A stretch of DNA of 64,000 bases from Cordilura impudica (GCA_963682025.1 OY821517.1:100326107-100390106), one strand, 5' to 3'; counted from the stretch's first letter, positions 13,534-25,950 are shown. The notes: generated from the sequence alone by a model not told the origin. Program-made: numbers and translations.

Positions 13534-14482
13534 TGGCCTAACAATGAAAAACCAGTTTTTTGAATTTGAAGTCATTTTTATTTTTCAACATCTCCGTTAA
13601 GTGAAATGTACTTCTTCCAAGGATCCTCTAATATCTTGATACCCTTGATAAATTCCGTGTCTGAAATGCTTCTTTCATTTTTTTCTTATTTAAGTGGGGT
13701 CGTCTTTTCTTAATTTCTTCATCTAACTTATCCAATAACTCAACATAGTACTTGACAGTTATTGTTTTTCCTTTCTCAAAGTAATCAATAAATCGTATAC
13801 CACGTGCATCCCAAAAAACACTGGCCATTACCTTTCTAGCCGGTTGTTGAGTATTTGGCTACTTTGGTCGGTTTTCGCACGCCGCAGACTGTTAATTGGA
13901 CTCCGGTGTATAATAATGTATCTCCGTCCCATCCATTGTTATAAATTGACGTAAAAATCCAATTGAATTTACTTCAAACATCTCCAAAGCATACTTCGAA
14001 TCATGAACACGTTTCAGTTTTTATTCAGTTGTTAAAAATCGCGGCACCCATCGTGCAGAAAGCTTTTTCATATATAAACGGTCATGTAATATATGCCGGA
14101 CTCGCACTGTCGATATCTTTATGATGCCAACAATCTCACTCACTTTAATTTTTCGATCATCCAATACAACCCGATTTACTTTTCTTACGTTTTCTTCAGT
14201 AACTGCCTCATTTGGACGCCCAGGACGATCTGCATCATTTACTCTCGTACGACCACGTTTAAAGTCGGAATACCACATTTTAATATTTGTAATGTTTACC
14301 AATTCATTCTTTGGCTTGGACAGTATTTTTCCCACCAAAAAACAATGTTTGCAATCCATTTACTCTCAAACTTTAAAAGCAGCATCATTTGTATAACGGC
14401 AACTTTTTTTATAATCAATGAAATGGCCCTACTGAAAAACAGACAAAATTGGCACTTGTCACGCCATCGCTACGTAAGGCCA
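13534..14482 (-). pseudogene. Mariner (irritans-type) relic 4, TIR-bounded
   Basis: Ends TGGCCTAACAATG at 13534 and ACGTAAGGCCA at 14482 form imperfect terminal inverted repeats. The transposase keeps HCFLVGKIL, FKRGRTRVNDADRPGRPNEA, VVLDDRKIKVSEIVGIIKIS, YMKKLSARWVPRFLTTE (14021-14359) and MASVFWDARGIRFIDYFEKG (13628-13828). Stops between these blocks and deletion of the C-terminal catalytic part show it is inactive. Related to the + strand copy at 2635. Confidence 0.9.
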
Positions 14483-14574
14483 CCTACTTTTCATGTAGTA
14501 TTTAACTTTAACTAAAATTATCTCGCATCGAAGGAAGCAATGAATGTGCGATTCTATTACAGTGACTTCCATTA

Positions 14575-15000
14575 CTGATGTGTAAATATCTAAACGCGCA
14601 GGGGGGTAAATTTCTATTTCACAAGACAATCACAAAAACAGCGTAACATGTGAGCTCAAATGTTACGGTGTGAGCCGTCAGACAAATCGTTGTGTCTTGG
14701 TGAAACAATTATGATAAAAAATTGTTTCAGCTAATTCAACAACCCTTTGCTGTAAAACGTTAAAAATTTCACAATATAAACGTATAACATATACATAATT
14801 CAACAACCCCACAAGTATAACCAGAGACCCTGCAGTTGTTTGCTATAAGTGATACATAGATGACGCTTTCTGTTTGATTTTAAAAAAGTGACATAAAAAA
14901 ATCTTTAATTAGTAGATGTTTACACATCACCCCTGTGATCGGACTCACATGATTTTTTATTTTTTTTTGTTCGCAATATGAGTAAACACGTTGTGACTTT
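14575..15000 (+). mobile_element. Foldback MITE family M, copy 1
   Basis: Begins GATGTGTAAATATCTA, holds CAGTTGTTTGCTATA and GATGACGCTTTCTGTTTG, and then GATGTTTACACATC near 14918. These are the outer inverted repeats GATGTGTAAACATC and its complement. The right part CCCCTGTGATCGGACT is shared with 18397-18750. The central palindrome is partly lost here. Confidence 0.7.
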
Positions 15001-16600
15001 TAAGAAAAATTCTTGTTTGTGTCATATTTTTGGATTCGTGGCCCTTAGTGTAGCGCCGACCATTATTCGTGTTCAAATATTCACATGTAGTGTAAGCTTT
15101 TAAATCGTGTGGTGGTATTAATTTTAAGTCATTTTGCTTTTTTCATAGGATTTAAAATGCATTCGATTCATACGATTTTTTCTATTTTCGCTTAATTGAT
15201 TGTTTTGATTTATTTGTAGAGTTGGAAGTAGCAATAAGACACATTTTTTTTTTTTTTTTTGCAAAAAACAACAGCAAAAAATATAATGTAATTGTGCTAT
15301 TGGTTATTTTTTATGCGCACTTCAGTTTTTCTTTTTCTAATCACTTAATGCCCACTAAAGCTGTGGCGCCACATTTTTCCCATACGCGCCTGTATGTTTC
15401 AGTTTTTGTTTAGATAAATCAATTGTTCTCATTATCATGTGCCAATAATTGCCTGAGTATGGAGTGCATTTGATTTGTTTTTGTTCGTATGTGATACGAG
15501 TATCATATTAAACATCTATCGTAATTTGAAGTGTGTGTCCTAGTTTGTCTTCTGTAAAGTGCGATACTTAAGCATACGCTATTTTTTGCATTATTATAGC
15601 TTTAAAAAATCATACATCATAAAATAAGTTGTGTGGAAATTATTTAAAAAGCAATTCAGAGTTGACAACATAATATGCCCAATAAAAGTTTTCTTACATT
15701 ACATACATGGCTGTCTTACGGAAATAATATGCCATCATATGAAGCCATCATATGATGGCCATCAGCTTTTACTCTAACGATGCTCGATGAGATTCCACAA
15801 TTGATTCACAGTCATACTTTATTTCAGTAAAATTTCTAGGAAGAATTCATTGAAAATTGAAGTTCTTACGAGAATGCGTAAGTCATTTATACATATTTAA
15901 TTCATATTGCATCCAAACCTGTAATTAAGTAAGAGCTATTCAGTTGAAATCTTAAAAAATGATTCTCACATTCAAGAAGCACAGTTATATATAATTACTG
16001 GGCAATTCAATTTAATGTCATGTGATATATAATTGCTGTTATTACCAAAACACTCAGATGAGATTCACTCAGATGAGATTTTCGCTTTTTTGTCTAAATG
16101 AACGACACCGCCACACACTTACACACCCCTAACTTCCTAGGGTGCGCATCCCCTTAACGTGGAGACCGCGTACACATCAGGGTCCGGAGCCTAACAGATT
16201 CCAAACAAGAGCTGGCAATAAAATTCTTTGGTCGTAAATCAGCTACAGAACTATATCATCAGTTAATATTAAGTAACAGACAAATTTCAATATAAACAAC
16301 AAAAGTTAATTAATTAGAATATTCTATTATATCGCGCTTTACTTTCAATAGATTACAATTAAAATCAACGAAATTGTGTAACACATTATAATCATGACAA
16401 ACTCTGTGAAAGTGATAAAATTAGCATAATTAGTTCTAAAATAGTAAAAATGAAGCGGATTAAAATGTCTTGTGACTCTACAAGGTATGTTAAAACTTAA
16501 ATTTGTTTAAAGAAACTCCGAATCAACAACACCATTATCAATGTTGAATACAAAGGTTACATCCTGCATGGTGCTCCTACTCTCAAGAGTTGGAAGTCTG
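15001..16600. other. No recognisable gene
   Basis: About 1.6 kb without a supported feature. It has short local repeats only (a CATCATATGA/TCATATGATG pair near 15730-15760 and a CACTCAGATGAGATT doublet near 16050-16080). A more GC-rich patch at 16100-16200 has no protein match I recognise. Confidence 0.5.
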
Positions 16601-16610
16601 ATAAGACTTA

Positions 16611-17114
16611 GGGCCATTATTACAATTAGCCAATAGCTACAGTTAGGATGTTATCGGGCAGATTATTAGTTTTGCGTTATTACAACTATACTTTAAGCTT
16701 AAAGCGACCAATAAGCTATTGGGAAGATATTGTTACCTTTAACATTTAACGTGAGGTTTATGTATTTAATGTTGCCATATTTTTTCTTCTATGAAGAAGA
16801 AATTCACACCAATTTAGTTTTGGAAATTTGCATATACTTAAATATATGCTTATAATAAAGGTTTTTAGTTCTTATTCTATTGTTTGCTTGCGAACAAATA
16901 AAGGAGCGTTGCCACTACGTATTTTATAAAGCAATTCATTTGGTCAAAAGTAATCGGTGTTTCCTTTGGTGTTGCCACAATATCAAAAATATTAATTTTA
17001 TTTTACTGGGAATTTGTAACAACGAAAAGAAGTTAAAGGTAACTTTATTGCTCAGTTTAGCTAAAGTTACCTTTAACTAACATTTACTTTAAAGGTTAGT
17101 TGTAATAATGGCCC
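16611..17114. mobile_element. Harbinger-like MITE, 504 bp
   Basis: Terminal inverted repeats GGGCCATTATTACAA and TTGTAATAATGGCCC are perfect over 15 bp and are flanked by TTA on each side (16608-16610 and 17115-17117). A 3-bp TWA duplication with GGGCC-type ends is typical of PIF/Harbinger. No transposase inside. Inner inverted blocks (AAGTTACCTTTAAC and complement-like text) also occur. Confidence 0.85.
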
Positions 17115-17559
17115 TTAAGGCCTAATTAGCCACCCGTAACCATAACCAACCGTGTCAGCTGTTTTTTTCTGTTACATGAAAAGCATTTAGAGTAGTTACC
17201 GAACTCAACTGTCACGTAACCGGAACGTCCCAATCTGTTGAAAATAGATTTTTGCTACGTTTGTACGTGACATTTGTGAACAGCTGATAAAGCAACATGC
17301 TGGTTCGTTTTTTACGTTCTATAATTGCACTAAATGCCAACGTTACATTTACGGTACAGATACATTTTAACAACATGTGGCTAACTAGGCCTTTAGTCTA
17401 TTTGTTTACGATGGTAAATCATCATAACTCCAACCATAAACCACGTAGACAGAATAGAAAAACTTTTTTTGCAGACTCAATTGATGTTCAAAAAATATTT
17501 GGGTGTAATGGAAAATATTCCATTAAAAATGCCTGCTAACATAGATAACCCTCTTAGAA

Positions 17560-18395
17560 TGTTTGAGGCAAATCTACAAATCTTCACGTGAGATATAATA
17601 AAATCTATTCAGCCGATGTAGAGCGGCTCTTATCTGAAAAAAGAAGAGTTCTTATAGAATGGCAACCTTACAGATCCCCCTCAGCTAAAATAAATTAAGA
17701 TTACCAAAAAACCGCTTCTCTGAAAAAATTTCTGAATCGGCTCGACGCAACACCACAAACAGACTATTCGCTATGGCGAGCAGCCAGAGGCTCCATTGGA
17801 GACCAGGCAAGAACTGACGCTGGAAAAGGTACTCAGGTACCACTTGCAGAAAGTTTTTTACGTCTGAGACCAGAGTAGAGTTGCCACCAGTACTCGCTAT
17901 GCCAGATGTTACCTTAAGGTAATATTCAAGAGATTGAACACTGTATTGCAGGCTTAAAAGCGAAAAAAAAGTTCCAGGTGCTAACACCCATACGGAATGG
18001 TATTGGATGTATTCCAGATAACCAATTCGGTTTTAAGAGACAACATAGCACAATCGAACAAACTCATAGACTCGCGAATGTTGTTAGAAAAACTTTTGGA
18101 GAAAAGAAATATTGTACTGCACTCTTCGTCGATGTTTTGCAGGCATTTGATTAAGTATGGCACAGATGTTTAATACATAAACTAAAGCAATATCTAAACG
18201 TAAACACCCATAAGCGTTTAGAAAGCTACTTAACTGAGCGAAAATTTGTTGTTAAGGAATGTAATTTTCTAAGCCCTCAGCAGCCGATTGAAGCCGGAGT
18301 TCTTCAAGGCAGCATCTTCGGTCCGGTATTATATCTCATGTATGCCTCTGACTTGCCGGTAAGCAGCAACAATATGTAACAAATTTTTAATAATT
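17560..18395 (+). pseudogene. Jockey-type non-LTR retrotransposon RT, 5' segment
   Basis: Readable reverse transcriptase text: RLDATPQTDYSLWRAARG (17730-17790, mixed frames), IPDNQFGFKRQHSTIEQTHR (18009-18068), FVDVLQAFD (catalytic Asp region of RT, 18126-18152), LSPQQPIEAGVLQGSIFGP (18271-18327) and LYLMYASDLPV. Stops are present. The copy is interrupted at about 18397 and resumes at 21885, then again at 22732. Confidence 0.85.
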
Positions 18396-18396
18396 T

Positions 18397-18750
18397 TTGA
18401 TGTGTAAACATCTATGCGCTCAGGTGGGTAAAAATCTATTTCACAATACAGTCACAAAAACAGCTTAAGGGAAAATCGGTGTAAGGTATATGTGAGTGTA
18501 TTGGTGCAAAGGTTATGAATTAAATTAATTTTGCTGATTCAACAACCAACAGAAAGCGCCATGAATGTATAGCAAACAACTGCAACCATCAAGTATAACA
18601 ACCATAGCAGTTGCTTGCTATACATAGATGGCGCTTACTGTTTGATTTTAATTGATGTGTAAATAGATGTTTACACATCTCCCCTGTGATCGGACTAACA
18701 TAGTTTTTTTATTTTTCTAAAAAAAAACGTGTTTTAAAAGGTTATTATTT
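18397..18750 (+). mobile_element. Foldback MITE family M, copy 2 (best copy)
   Basis: Outer inverted repeats GATGTGTAAACATCT (18399) and AGATGTTTACACATC (18669-18683). The centre is a large imperfect palindrome (18555-18645) whose arms read AGCGCCATGAATGTATAGCA and TGCTATACATAGATGGCGCT. The family right extension CCCCTGTGATCGGACT follows. Inserted in the Jockey copy. Confidence 0.75.
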
Positions 18751-18940
18751 CGGCTCATTTTAATAGGTTCAACATTATTAAATAAATAAAACAACAAAAG
18801 ATATTAATTTTTATGCCACTTTATTCATTTTTATAGTTTGCTTAGAATGTTTTTATAAAAGTTTTAATAATGGGTATATCCTCCTTTATTTGATATAACT
18901 TCAAAAATACGATTTGGGAGGGAGTTATAAAGTTTTTCAA

Positions 18941-20658
18941 TCTATACTAATATTATAAAGAGGTAATGTGTGTTTGTTTGTTTGTTTGTTTGTAGGAGGT
19001 AATCTCCGTAACTACCCATCTGATTTCCCTGAAATTTTCACAGACTCTTACTGCGGATATGGGAAGTGGCACCTCCCACAAAAATTTTTAATATCATATA
19101 CATATATTGAGCACTATGATTGGGAGAGCTTTGCAAATTTGTGTGAGGTCACCTATTGTTAATATTAGTAGCTACGCCGGAAATGGGCGGGATCGCATAA
19201 GTGGGCGTGGTACCTCCCATACAAGTAATAGTTCAATATTATATATCTCGAGTGCTGATGTTATTCTGATGTCACCTATTATTAATGAGAGTAGTCGGAC
19301 AAAAAATGGGCAGTATCCGACAAATAGGCGTGGCACCTGCTATACAAATTAAATATAAAATGCCATATATCTGGAGTACTGTTAAAGTAAGAGTCATGGG
19401 ACTTTGTGTGAGCACATAAGTTATTCTTGTGATTAGTTAGACAAAAAATGGGCGTGATCAGAGCAGTGGGCGTGGTACTGTCCATACAAAGTAAATATAT
19501 GATATCATATAACCGGTGTACTAAAAGAGGGAAGCTTTGACATTTTGCACGACACCATCAGATCTTAATAAGTGTAGTCGGACAAAAAATTGGAGGGGTT
19601 CAAATCAACGGGCGTGGCACTCCCCATGCAAAGTAACTATTTAATGTCATATATCTGGAGTACTGTAAACGAGAGGGCTTTGTGGCTTTGCATGAGCCGA
19701 TAGGTTCTTTGTATGATTAGTCGAACAAAAAAATGGGCGTGATCGTTGCAGTGGACGTAGCACAGCCCATGCAAAGTAGATATCTAATATCATATAACTG
19801 GTGTTCTATAAAAGGGAAAGACTCGACATTCTGCACGAGTCCATCAGATATTAATGTGAGTAGTCAAACAAAAATTGGGCGGGATGGGATTAGTGGGCGT
19901 GAAAAATAATATGAAGTACTACGAAAGCAACAGTCTTTTGTTAAGTACATTAGTTATCAATGTGATTTGTTGTGGAAAATATATCGCCAAAATCAAAAAT
20001 TCGAAAAACCCAAAAAAATCTTCAAAATCAAAAATGGGCAAAATAAAAAATCGCTAAAAAGAAAAATTGCCAATTGACATTCTAAGTTCAAGGCCAATAG
20101 TTAAGTGTTGCCAGATCCAATTTTGATAATCCATCTTCTTCTCATGGGCAGCTACATGTACCTTGCTCCAGGGTAGGAACGCCGAAAAATCTGATAATTG
20201 TTGTACCGAATGAAAAAACAAAAAAAATTGTATATAAGAAAGTATCGAAATAAAAAATACTAATAATCTACTAAACTACACATCTGACCTTCCTGAAATT
20301 TTCACAGAGTCTTACTGCGGATGTGGGAGTGCTACAGGCTGTAATTTTTTTAAATATTTTTAGCGGGCGTGGCACCTCCCATACAAAGTAAATTTTATAT
20401 ATCATATATATTAATATGATAGAGAAAGCTTTGCAAATTTGTCTCAGGTCATCTATTATTAACGTGAGTAGTCAGAGAAAAAAATGGGCGGGATTGGACA
20501 AATGCACGTGGTACCCCTACACAAACTTAATATTAAATGTGATATATCTGAATTACTGTATTAGTGAGAGCCTTGGGACTTTGCGTGAGCCCTTTTATAA
20601 CAATTCGGAAGGGCGGGGGAGGGGGAGGGTGTAGCGAAGCACACTGGGTTACATCTAG
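18941..20658 (+). mobile_element. Helitron, 1.7 kb, non-autonomous (Hel-B)
   Basis: Starts TCTATACTAATATTATAAAG and ends ACATCTAG, inserted between A (18940) and T (20659) with no duplication, the Helitron rule. A 3' hairpin GTGTAGCGAAGCACAC lies about 14 bp before CTAG. The interior is a set of about 120-155-bp units each carrying a variant of GTCGGACAAAAAATGGGC and GGGCGTGGCAC (starts near 19170, 19292, 19435, 19565, 19720, 19861). No Rep or helicase coding. Confidence 0.9.
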
Positions 20659-20734
20659 TTATTGGTAAAGATATTTCGGAACAAGCTTTTTTAATTCCTT
20701 CAATTAAGATTTCTTTGGTTTGATATTATCTGCT

Positions 20735-21600
20735 CGACTGATATACCTTGCGAGAAAGCAATCCCCAAACATTTTCTATAATATTCAGGTCAGGAGAGTA
20801 CAGTGGCCACTCCAAAGTACTGACACTTTGGCTTCCAATCCATTGTTTTACTATCCTTGCAGTGTGGATCGGGACATTGTCTTCTTGGAATGTCCACGGA
20901 ATGGGCCCAAAAACTGTAGAATAAAGTGGAAAAGCCTTTTCAGGTACACCTTTGTAACTATTCTAGATGAAAGAAATTGGAGCTCATAAGTACGATAGTA
21001 TCAACTTGACCCCACACCATCACACTACTCTCACAACTATGCAGACGACTCAAATGGTGTTCTTCTTTTCGCAAGTCGTGGAAATAATAATTATAACCTT
21101 CAGGACCCTCTAAACTAAACTTCTTTTCATGCGAAAAAACAATACGGTGCCAATCCTTTTTATAACACATGTATTCACGGGCAATCTGAAGACGTTTTTC
21201 GTTACGAATGGCATTGAGAGGTGTTTATTTTTTTTAACTTTTAATCTTTCTAAATGTTTAGCACTTCGTATAATACATTTAACAGTAGCTAGGCTTGCTG
21301 TAACACCTGTGTTTTTTGTTTAATTGTTGCAGCAGAATCAGTGGAATTTGAGGCAGCTCTTATGATGGCTCTTCTATCCGCTTCTGTTGTAGCTCTATGT
21401 GTACGTCCTTTCATATTTTTTCCGTAACCACATTGATTTCTAACAAACTGGCTGACAACACTTTGACTTCGTCCAATTTTTTTTTTTGCAATATTCCTAT
21501 GGTTTAGCCCGGATTCCATAACGCTTTAATTTTGCCTTTTTCTGCTTCGCTTAACGACTTGCCGCGCCCTATTTTTAATGATTTTTGTATAAAAGTAATG
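20735..21600 (-). pseudogene. Tc3-like transposase, broken
   Basis: DNA-binding part: GRGKSLSEAEKGKIKAL then ESGLNHRNIAKKKIGRSQSV (21440-21600), a Tc-type helix-turn-helix. Catalytic part: WHRIVFSHEKKFSLEGPEGY (21090-21155; the usual VVFSDEKKF has Asp replaced by His in this copy), SVMVWG (21020), and EWPLYSPDLNIIENVWGLL (20750-20815), the last holding the second Asp and the Glu. Frameshifts separate the blocks, so it is inactive. Confidence 0.85.
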
Positions 21601-21884
21601 GAAATATCTAGAAAGCCAAAAATTATGAAAGATTTGATACGCTGACTAACGTAAACTTATTGCACCTAATCAAATGAGCTAATATTTACAAATGTTTTCT
21701 TGCATTTTTACATAGAAAAAAAAAATCAAAGTAACCGTTAATTATAATGTTAGTATTTCTTTTCTAATCTATAAGTATGGAAAACATCTCTCAATTTTGG
21801 TTTAAATATATCGTTCTCTTAAGGTATATATTAAGCGAAATGAACATAAATTTGCAATAAACTATGAACCTAATCAAGTGAGCG

Positions 21885-21962
21885 TGATACAGCTTTTCTA
21901 AGTGCCCACAAAATTAATCAAGAAGCTTCCCGCAAACTGCAAGAGTATATATCTCAGTTGGA
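21885..21962 (+). pseudogene. Jockey RT, middle segment
   Basis: DTAFLSAHKINQEASRKL then QEYISQLE, open and in frame with the segment that resumes at 22732 (KWLKQWRIKINEQKC). The preceding YADD half was lost at the Tc3-like insertion. Confidence 0.85.
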
Positions 21963-22731
21963 ACAAGTAAGAAAATTATAGTCGGTCTGGACCGTCTATA
22001 CGATACCCTATACCATGCGTTTAGAGACCCTATCTCTCAAGCCCAACTAACTGGATATAGGAAATAAGCATAAATCAAATTTGAGTGGGATTTTTATTAA
22101 TTTTTTTGGCTGCAGATATGAAAAAGTTCATATCGGATGATATATCTATATTGAAACTAGGCCCAAAAATGGACCGATCCTGACCATGTTTGGTAAAGTC
22201 TCTTGTATTTTGCAAAAATATATACAAACAAAATTTGAGAAGAATCAGTGCAATATTTTTGTTTTTTGATAGATTTAGGTGAAGATCGGGAAGCAGCTCT
22301 ATATGGGGCCTATGACTAAGAGTTGTCCCATAGGGATCATTTTTGGACTACTGATTAATGGATGTAATAAACACATTCAAAACCAATTTGACTAAGATTT
22401 ATATGATTATTTTTGATCTTGTGTCAATTTATGTTGATTTCATAAGGGTCATTTGTATGGGGGCTAGGTCTGAACATGGACCGATTCTCACCGATAAAAG
22501 CTTATATACCAAATTTCATCAAAATTCATATTTTCGACCTGCAGTTTGATTACAAGCTTTACATGAACACACAGACTGACGAACGGACGGACGGATATCG
22601 TTAAATCGAATCAGATAGTGATTCTGATTCGATCGGTATAATAAAAGATGGGTCTAGGTCAAATATTTTTGGTAGTTACAAACAGCAGCACAAAGTCATT
22701 ATACCCAAACCACATAGTGGTATAGGGTATA
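21963..22731 (+). mobile_element. Hairpin-ended 0.8-kb repeat, copy H1
   Basis: ACAAGTAAGAAAATTATAG start, near-perfect GTCGGTCTGGACCGTC palindrome, a short GACGGACGGACGG tract, ACCACATAGTGGT hairpin and GGGTATA end. Cutting it out at these points rejoins the Jockey frame (SQLE|KWLKQW) exactly through a run of five As, with no duplication. Confidence 0.92.
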
Positions 22732-23000
22732 AAAATGGCTAAAACAATGGCGGATAAAAATTAACGAACAAAAATGTCTACATATTACTTTCACAATGTG
22801 CAGGGAAACTTGCTCACCTATACAAATCAATAACCAATTGATATCTCACTGAAGTAAAATATCTCGGTGTACATCTTGATCGTCGTCTTAAAGCCGGCTC
22901 AAATGAATTGGCTCATTGGAAGGAATTCTTTACTAAGCATGGATTGTAAACTTCTTTTCTACAACTCTATCCTAAAACCAATATGGTCATTAGGGTGGGT
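22732..23000 (+). pseudogene. Jockey RT, 3' segment
   Basis: KWLKQWRIKINEQKC, then a decayed YLGVHLDRRL-like part (22862-22890) and WLIGRNSLLSMDCKLLFYNS (22907-22966) and LKPIW. This is the thumb region of a Jockey-clade RT. A deletion has joined RRL directly to KAG-type text. Confidence 0.8.
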
Positions 23001-23239
23001 GGCCCGTCATTATATGGAGAAAAAAAAGTGTTCAAACTCTCGGTCGCACCCCCTAGAAATATGCGAATAGCAAAAAAAAATGAGAAATACAAAGTTTTGG
23101 GCCAATCAAAAAACATTTAGAGGTGGCTCAACGCGATTCAAAATTGCAAGTGTGTTTTATATGGGGCAAATATGACTTTCTTTCAGATTTTACAAGAATT
23201 GCGTTCTATAGTTTAATTTTTCCGACAAATTGTTATACA

Positions 23240-23400
23240 AATCGGGATCAGTATTAAATTATCTTTCCAAAAAGCTATAAAACTTCAAAATCGAATAAAA
23301 ACTCGCCAAGAAATAGCAAATTCCCCAGACCACTTTTGTGCCAAAAAAAAAACTAGGTCATGAAATTTTATGGCATTTTTTTCAAGTTTAAGAAATTAAT
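23240..23400 (-). repeat. Dispersed repeat shared with 2400-2560
   Basis: AATCGAATAAAAACTCGCCA, AGAAATAGCAAAT and CACTTTTGTGCCAA appear in reverse complement at 2440-2512. Nature unknown. Confidence 0.7.
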
Positions 23401-24004
23401 TCAAGCCAACATTTTATTTTAGTCTCTATACCTGTAAGTACTCAGATATGAAGTATTGTCTTATTACCACCTTGTTAACCTATTACGCATTGAGACCGAA
23501 AATGGAAAATTTTTTTTATACAATTTTGAAAACACTTTTTCAAGTTTTGAAACATTTTCTTAAAGAAAATTTAAAAAAATTGATCCCCCTGGTATGTTTC
23601 AAATAAGCCAATTCACTGTGTTATCAAATCATGTGACATAATACATAAAAAAACTTGTGTTACATCCAAATCTCCTAGCCCGCAACATCATTATCTTTAG
23701 AGGCCACACTCGGCAGAGAAGAGGGACACTCTTACTCTCAGCCGATCACGAGAGATGTAAGACTACCTAAGAATCAACCACTCCTTATTATTGACACATA
23801 TTCCAAATTCGGTCTTGCAAATGCGGCATAAAGCTGTTTAGTAACATATGGATCAGAAAACTCCTTAGCCCATCGAAATCAAGATTAGATCTTGTCTTAT
23901 TAACAATCATACAACATTATAAATGAAGTCAAATTTCCTATCCATAAGTACACGAAGTTCTAGAAATTTTCAAACGGTATCTAATAGTATTGCATTAATG
24001 CAAT

Positions 24005-24486
24005 ACTCGCTATAAATTATTATTATTCTTAATATTCAGTTCCTTCAAGTTCACATTACACCATTCAACTAATAAATCAAGCTCACGTTCAAGAGTAATA
24101 TGACCATTTATTTCATTGAAACTGTGAAATAACTTAATATCATGTGCATACATAAGGACGTTGCAATTCGAAATTACAGTCGGAAGATCATTTGCGAATA
24201 GTGAAAACAAAAACGGGCCCAAATAACAGCCTTGGGGAATGCCACAAGTAACACTTACAATCTTAGGTTAAATATTGCGAAACATAACTTTTTGAGTTCT
24301 ACATGTAGGATACAATTCAATCCACAAAATAATAGATCCAGTTATGCCAATGAGCCTTAGTTTGAGAAGTGAAATATTATGCTCCACCCTATCAAAAACT
24401 TTACTAAAGTCAGTGTATATCACATTCGTCTGCTCACCACGAACGAAACCTTTGTAAGCATGAATAGAAAACTCCTGCCTAGCCAA
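24005..24486 (-). pseudogene. Non-LTR retrotransposon RT fragment
   Basis: Two blocks: YKGFVRGEQTNVIYTDFSKV then FDRVEHNISLLKL (24268-24486; catalytic TDFSKAFDRV motif) and GPFLFSLFANDLP, LMYAHDIKLFHSFNE (24010-24222; the YADD box reads YAHD). One frame change between them. Jockey-superfamily type, a different subfamily from the copy at 17560. Confidence 0.85.
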
Positions 24487-24489
24487 TCG

Positions 24490-24965
24490 AGGAGCCCATC
24501 TTCCTAGGATACATCAGGGAAAATGATGGAGTGGAGGAATTCACAAATTGCCAAATACTGGGATAAAAGTTCCGACCAACGGTAAGATAAGAGATTGACA
24601 ACTTCATCCAGTGTTCAATCGGAAAGATTACTTTTCCTCGATAAGAAGGACTTAAGGACCGTGACGGGATTTTTTACTGGACTCTGTAGTCTTAGATATC
24701 ATCTACAAAAAAAGGACAGTTAGTTACAGACACATGTAGGTTCTGCGAACTGGGATTGGAAACAGCAGAGCACATTCTCTGCATATGTCCAAAACTAAGT
24801 GGCAAAAGAACCCAACCCCTTCGAGGATACATTCTATCCCCCCGGGACATATGATATCCAATGTCTACCAAGGCGCTTTAATCTTTAGGACAACCATATG
24901 CTGCACAAAGGGTCAAATTAGTCACAGTGCGTAGAGCCTTCTTAATCTAATCTAATCTGATTGTA
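24490..24965 (+). pseudogene. LOA/I-type non-LTR retrotransposon 3' end
   Basis: Encodes LSLDKKDLRTVTGFFTGLCS, CRFCELGLETAEHILCICP and ILSPRDI: the region after RNase H with its C-x2-C...H-x4-C finger. It ends in AATCTAATCTAATCTGATT, a repeat tail typical of target-primed insertion. Probably the family found on the minus strand at 48250-50465. Confidence 0.75.
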
Positions 24966-25149
24966 GCAATTATAAATTATCAAAAATTATCAATTGCATT
25001 TCAGAAAAGAGGTCTTTTGGTTTTAGAAATTCTGATAGTTTTCTGAAATACAACTTAAAGACATTTAATAGCTTCTGAAATACATATGACTTTATATTAC
25101 ATTACCTTTGGCAATTAATATTTTGTTAAGTTTTTTTTGTTACCATTTT

Positions 25150-25950
25150 TATACCACTATTCTATACCACTATGTGGTATAGGGTATAATGACTTTGTGC
25201 TGCTGTTTGTAACTACCAAAAATATTTGATCTAGGCCCATCATAATTATACCAATCGAATCAGAATCACTATCTGATTCGATTTAACGATGTCCGTCCGT
25301 CCGTCCGTCCGTCCGTCTGTGTGTCCATGTAAAGCTTGTAATCAAACTGCAGGTCGCAAATATGAATATATTTTGATGAAATTTGGTATACAAGCTTTTA
25401 TCGGATGAACGCTATTGAAATTGGTGAGAATCGGTCCATGTCCAGACCTAGCCCCCATACAAATGACCCCTATGAAATCGACTTAAATTGCCATAAGATC
25501 AAAATTATCATATAAATCTTAGTCAAATTGGGTTTGTATGTGTTTATTACATCCATTAATCAGTAGTCCAAAAATGATCCCTATGAGTCAACTTTTAGTC
25601 ATAGGCCCCATATAGAGTTGCTTCCCGATCTTCACTTAAATCTATCAAAAACGAAAATATTACACTGATTCTTCTCAAATTTTGTTTGTATATATTTTTG
25701 CAAAATACAAGAGACCTTACCAAACATGGTCAGGATCGGTCCATTTTTGGGCCTAGTCCCCATATAGATATAGCATCCAATATGAACTTTTTCATATCTG
25801 CAGGCAAAAAAATTAATAAAAATCCCACTCAAATTTGGTTTATGCTTATTTTTTATATCCAGTTAGTTGGGCCTGAGAGATAGGGTCTCTAAACGCATGG
25901 TATAGGGTATCGTGTAGTCGGTCTAGATCGACTATAATTTTCTTACTTGT
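25150..25950 (-). mobile_element. Hairpin-ended 0.8-kb repeat, copy H2
   Basis: Full-length, minus strand. The 3' end carries a local duplication (TATACCACTATTCTATACC). Six GTCC units near 25290-25315. The 5' palindrome reads GTCGGTCTAGATCGAC. Confidence 0.9.

Larger units (their letters stand above)
18753..21884 (-). mobile_element. Tc3-like DNA transposon, interrupted by a Helitron
   Basis: Imperfect terminal inverted repeats GCTCATTTTAATAGGTTCA (left) and, read inwards, GCTCACTTGATTAGGTTCA (right). Removing the Helitron at 18941-20658 leaves about 1.4 kb, normal for Tc1/mariner elements. Sits in the Jockey copy between LPVSSNNM and DTAFLSAHKIN. Its transposase is described separately. Confidence 0.8.
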
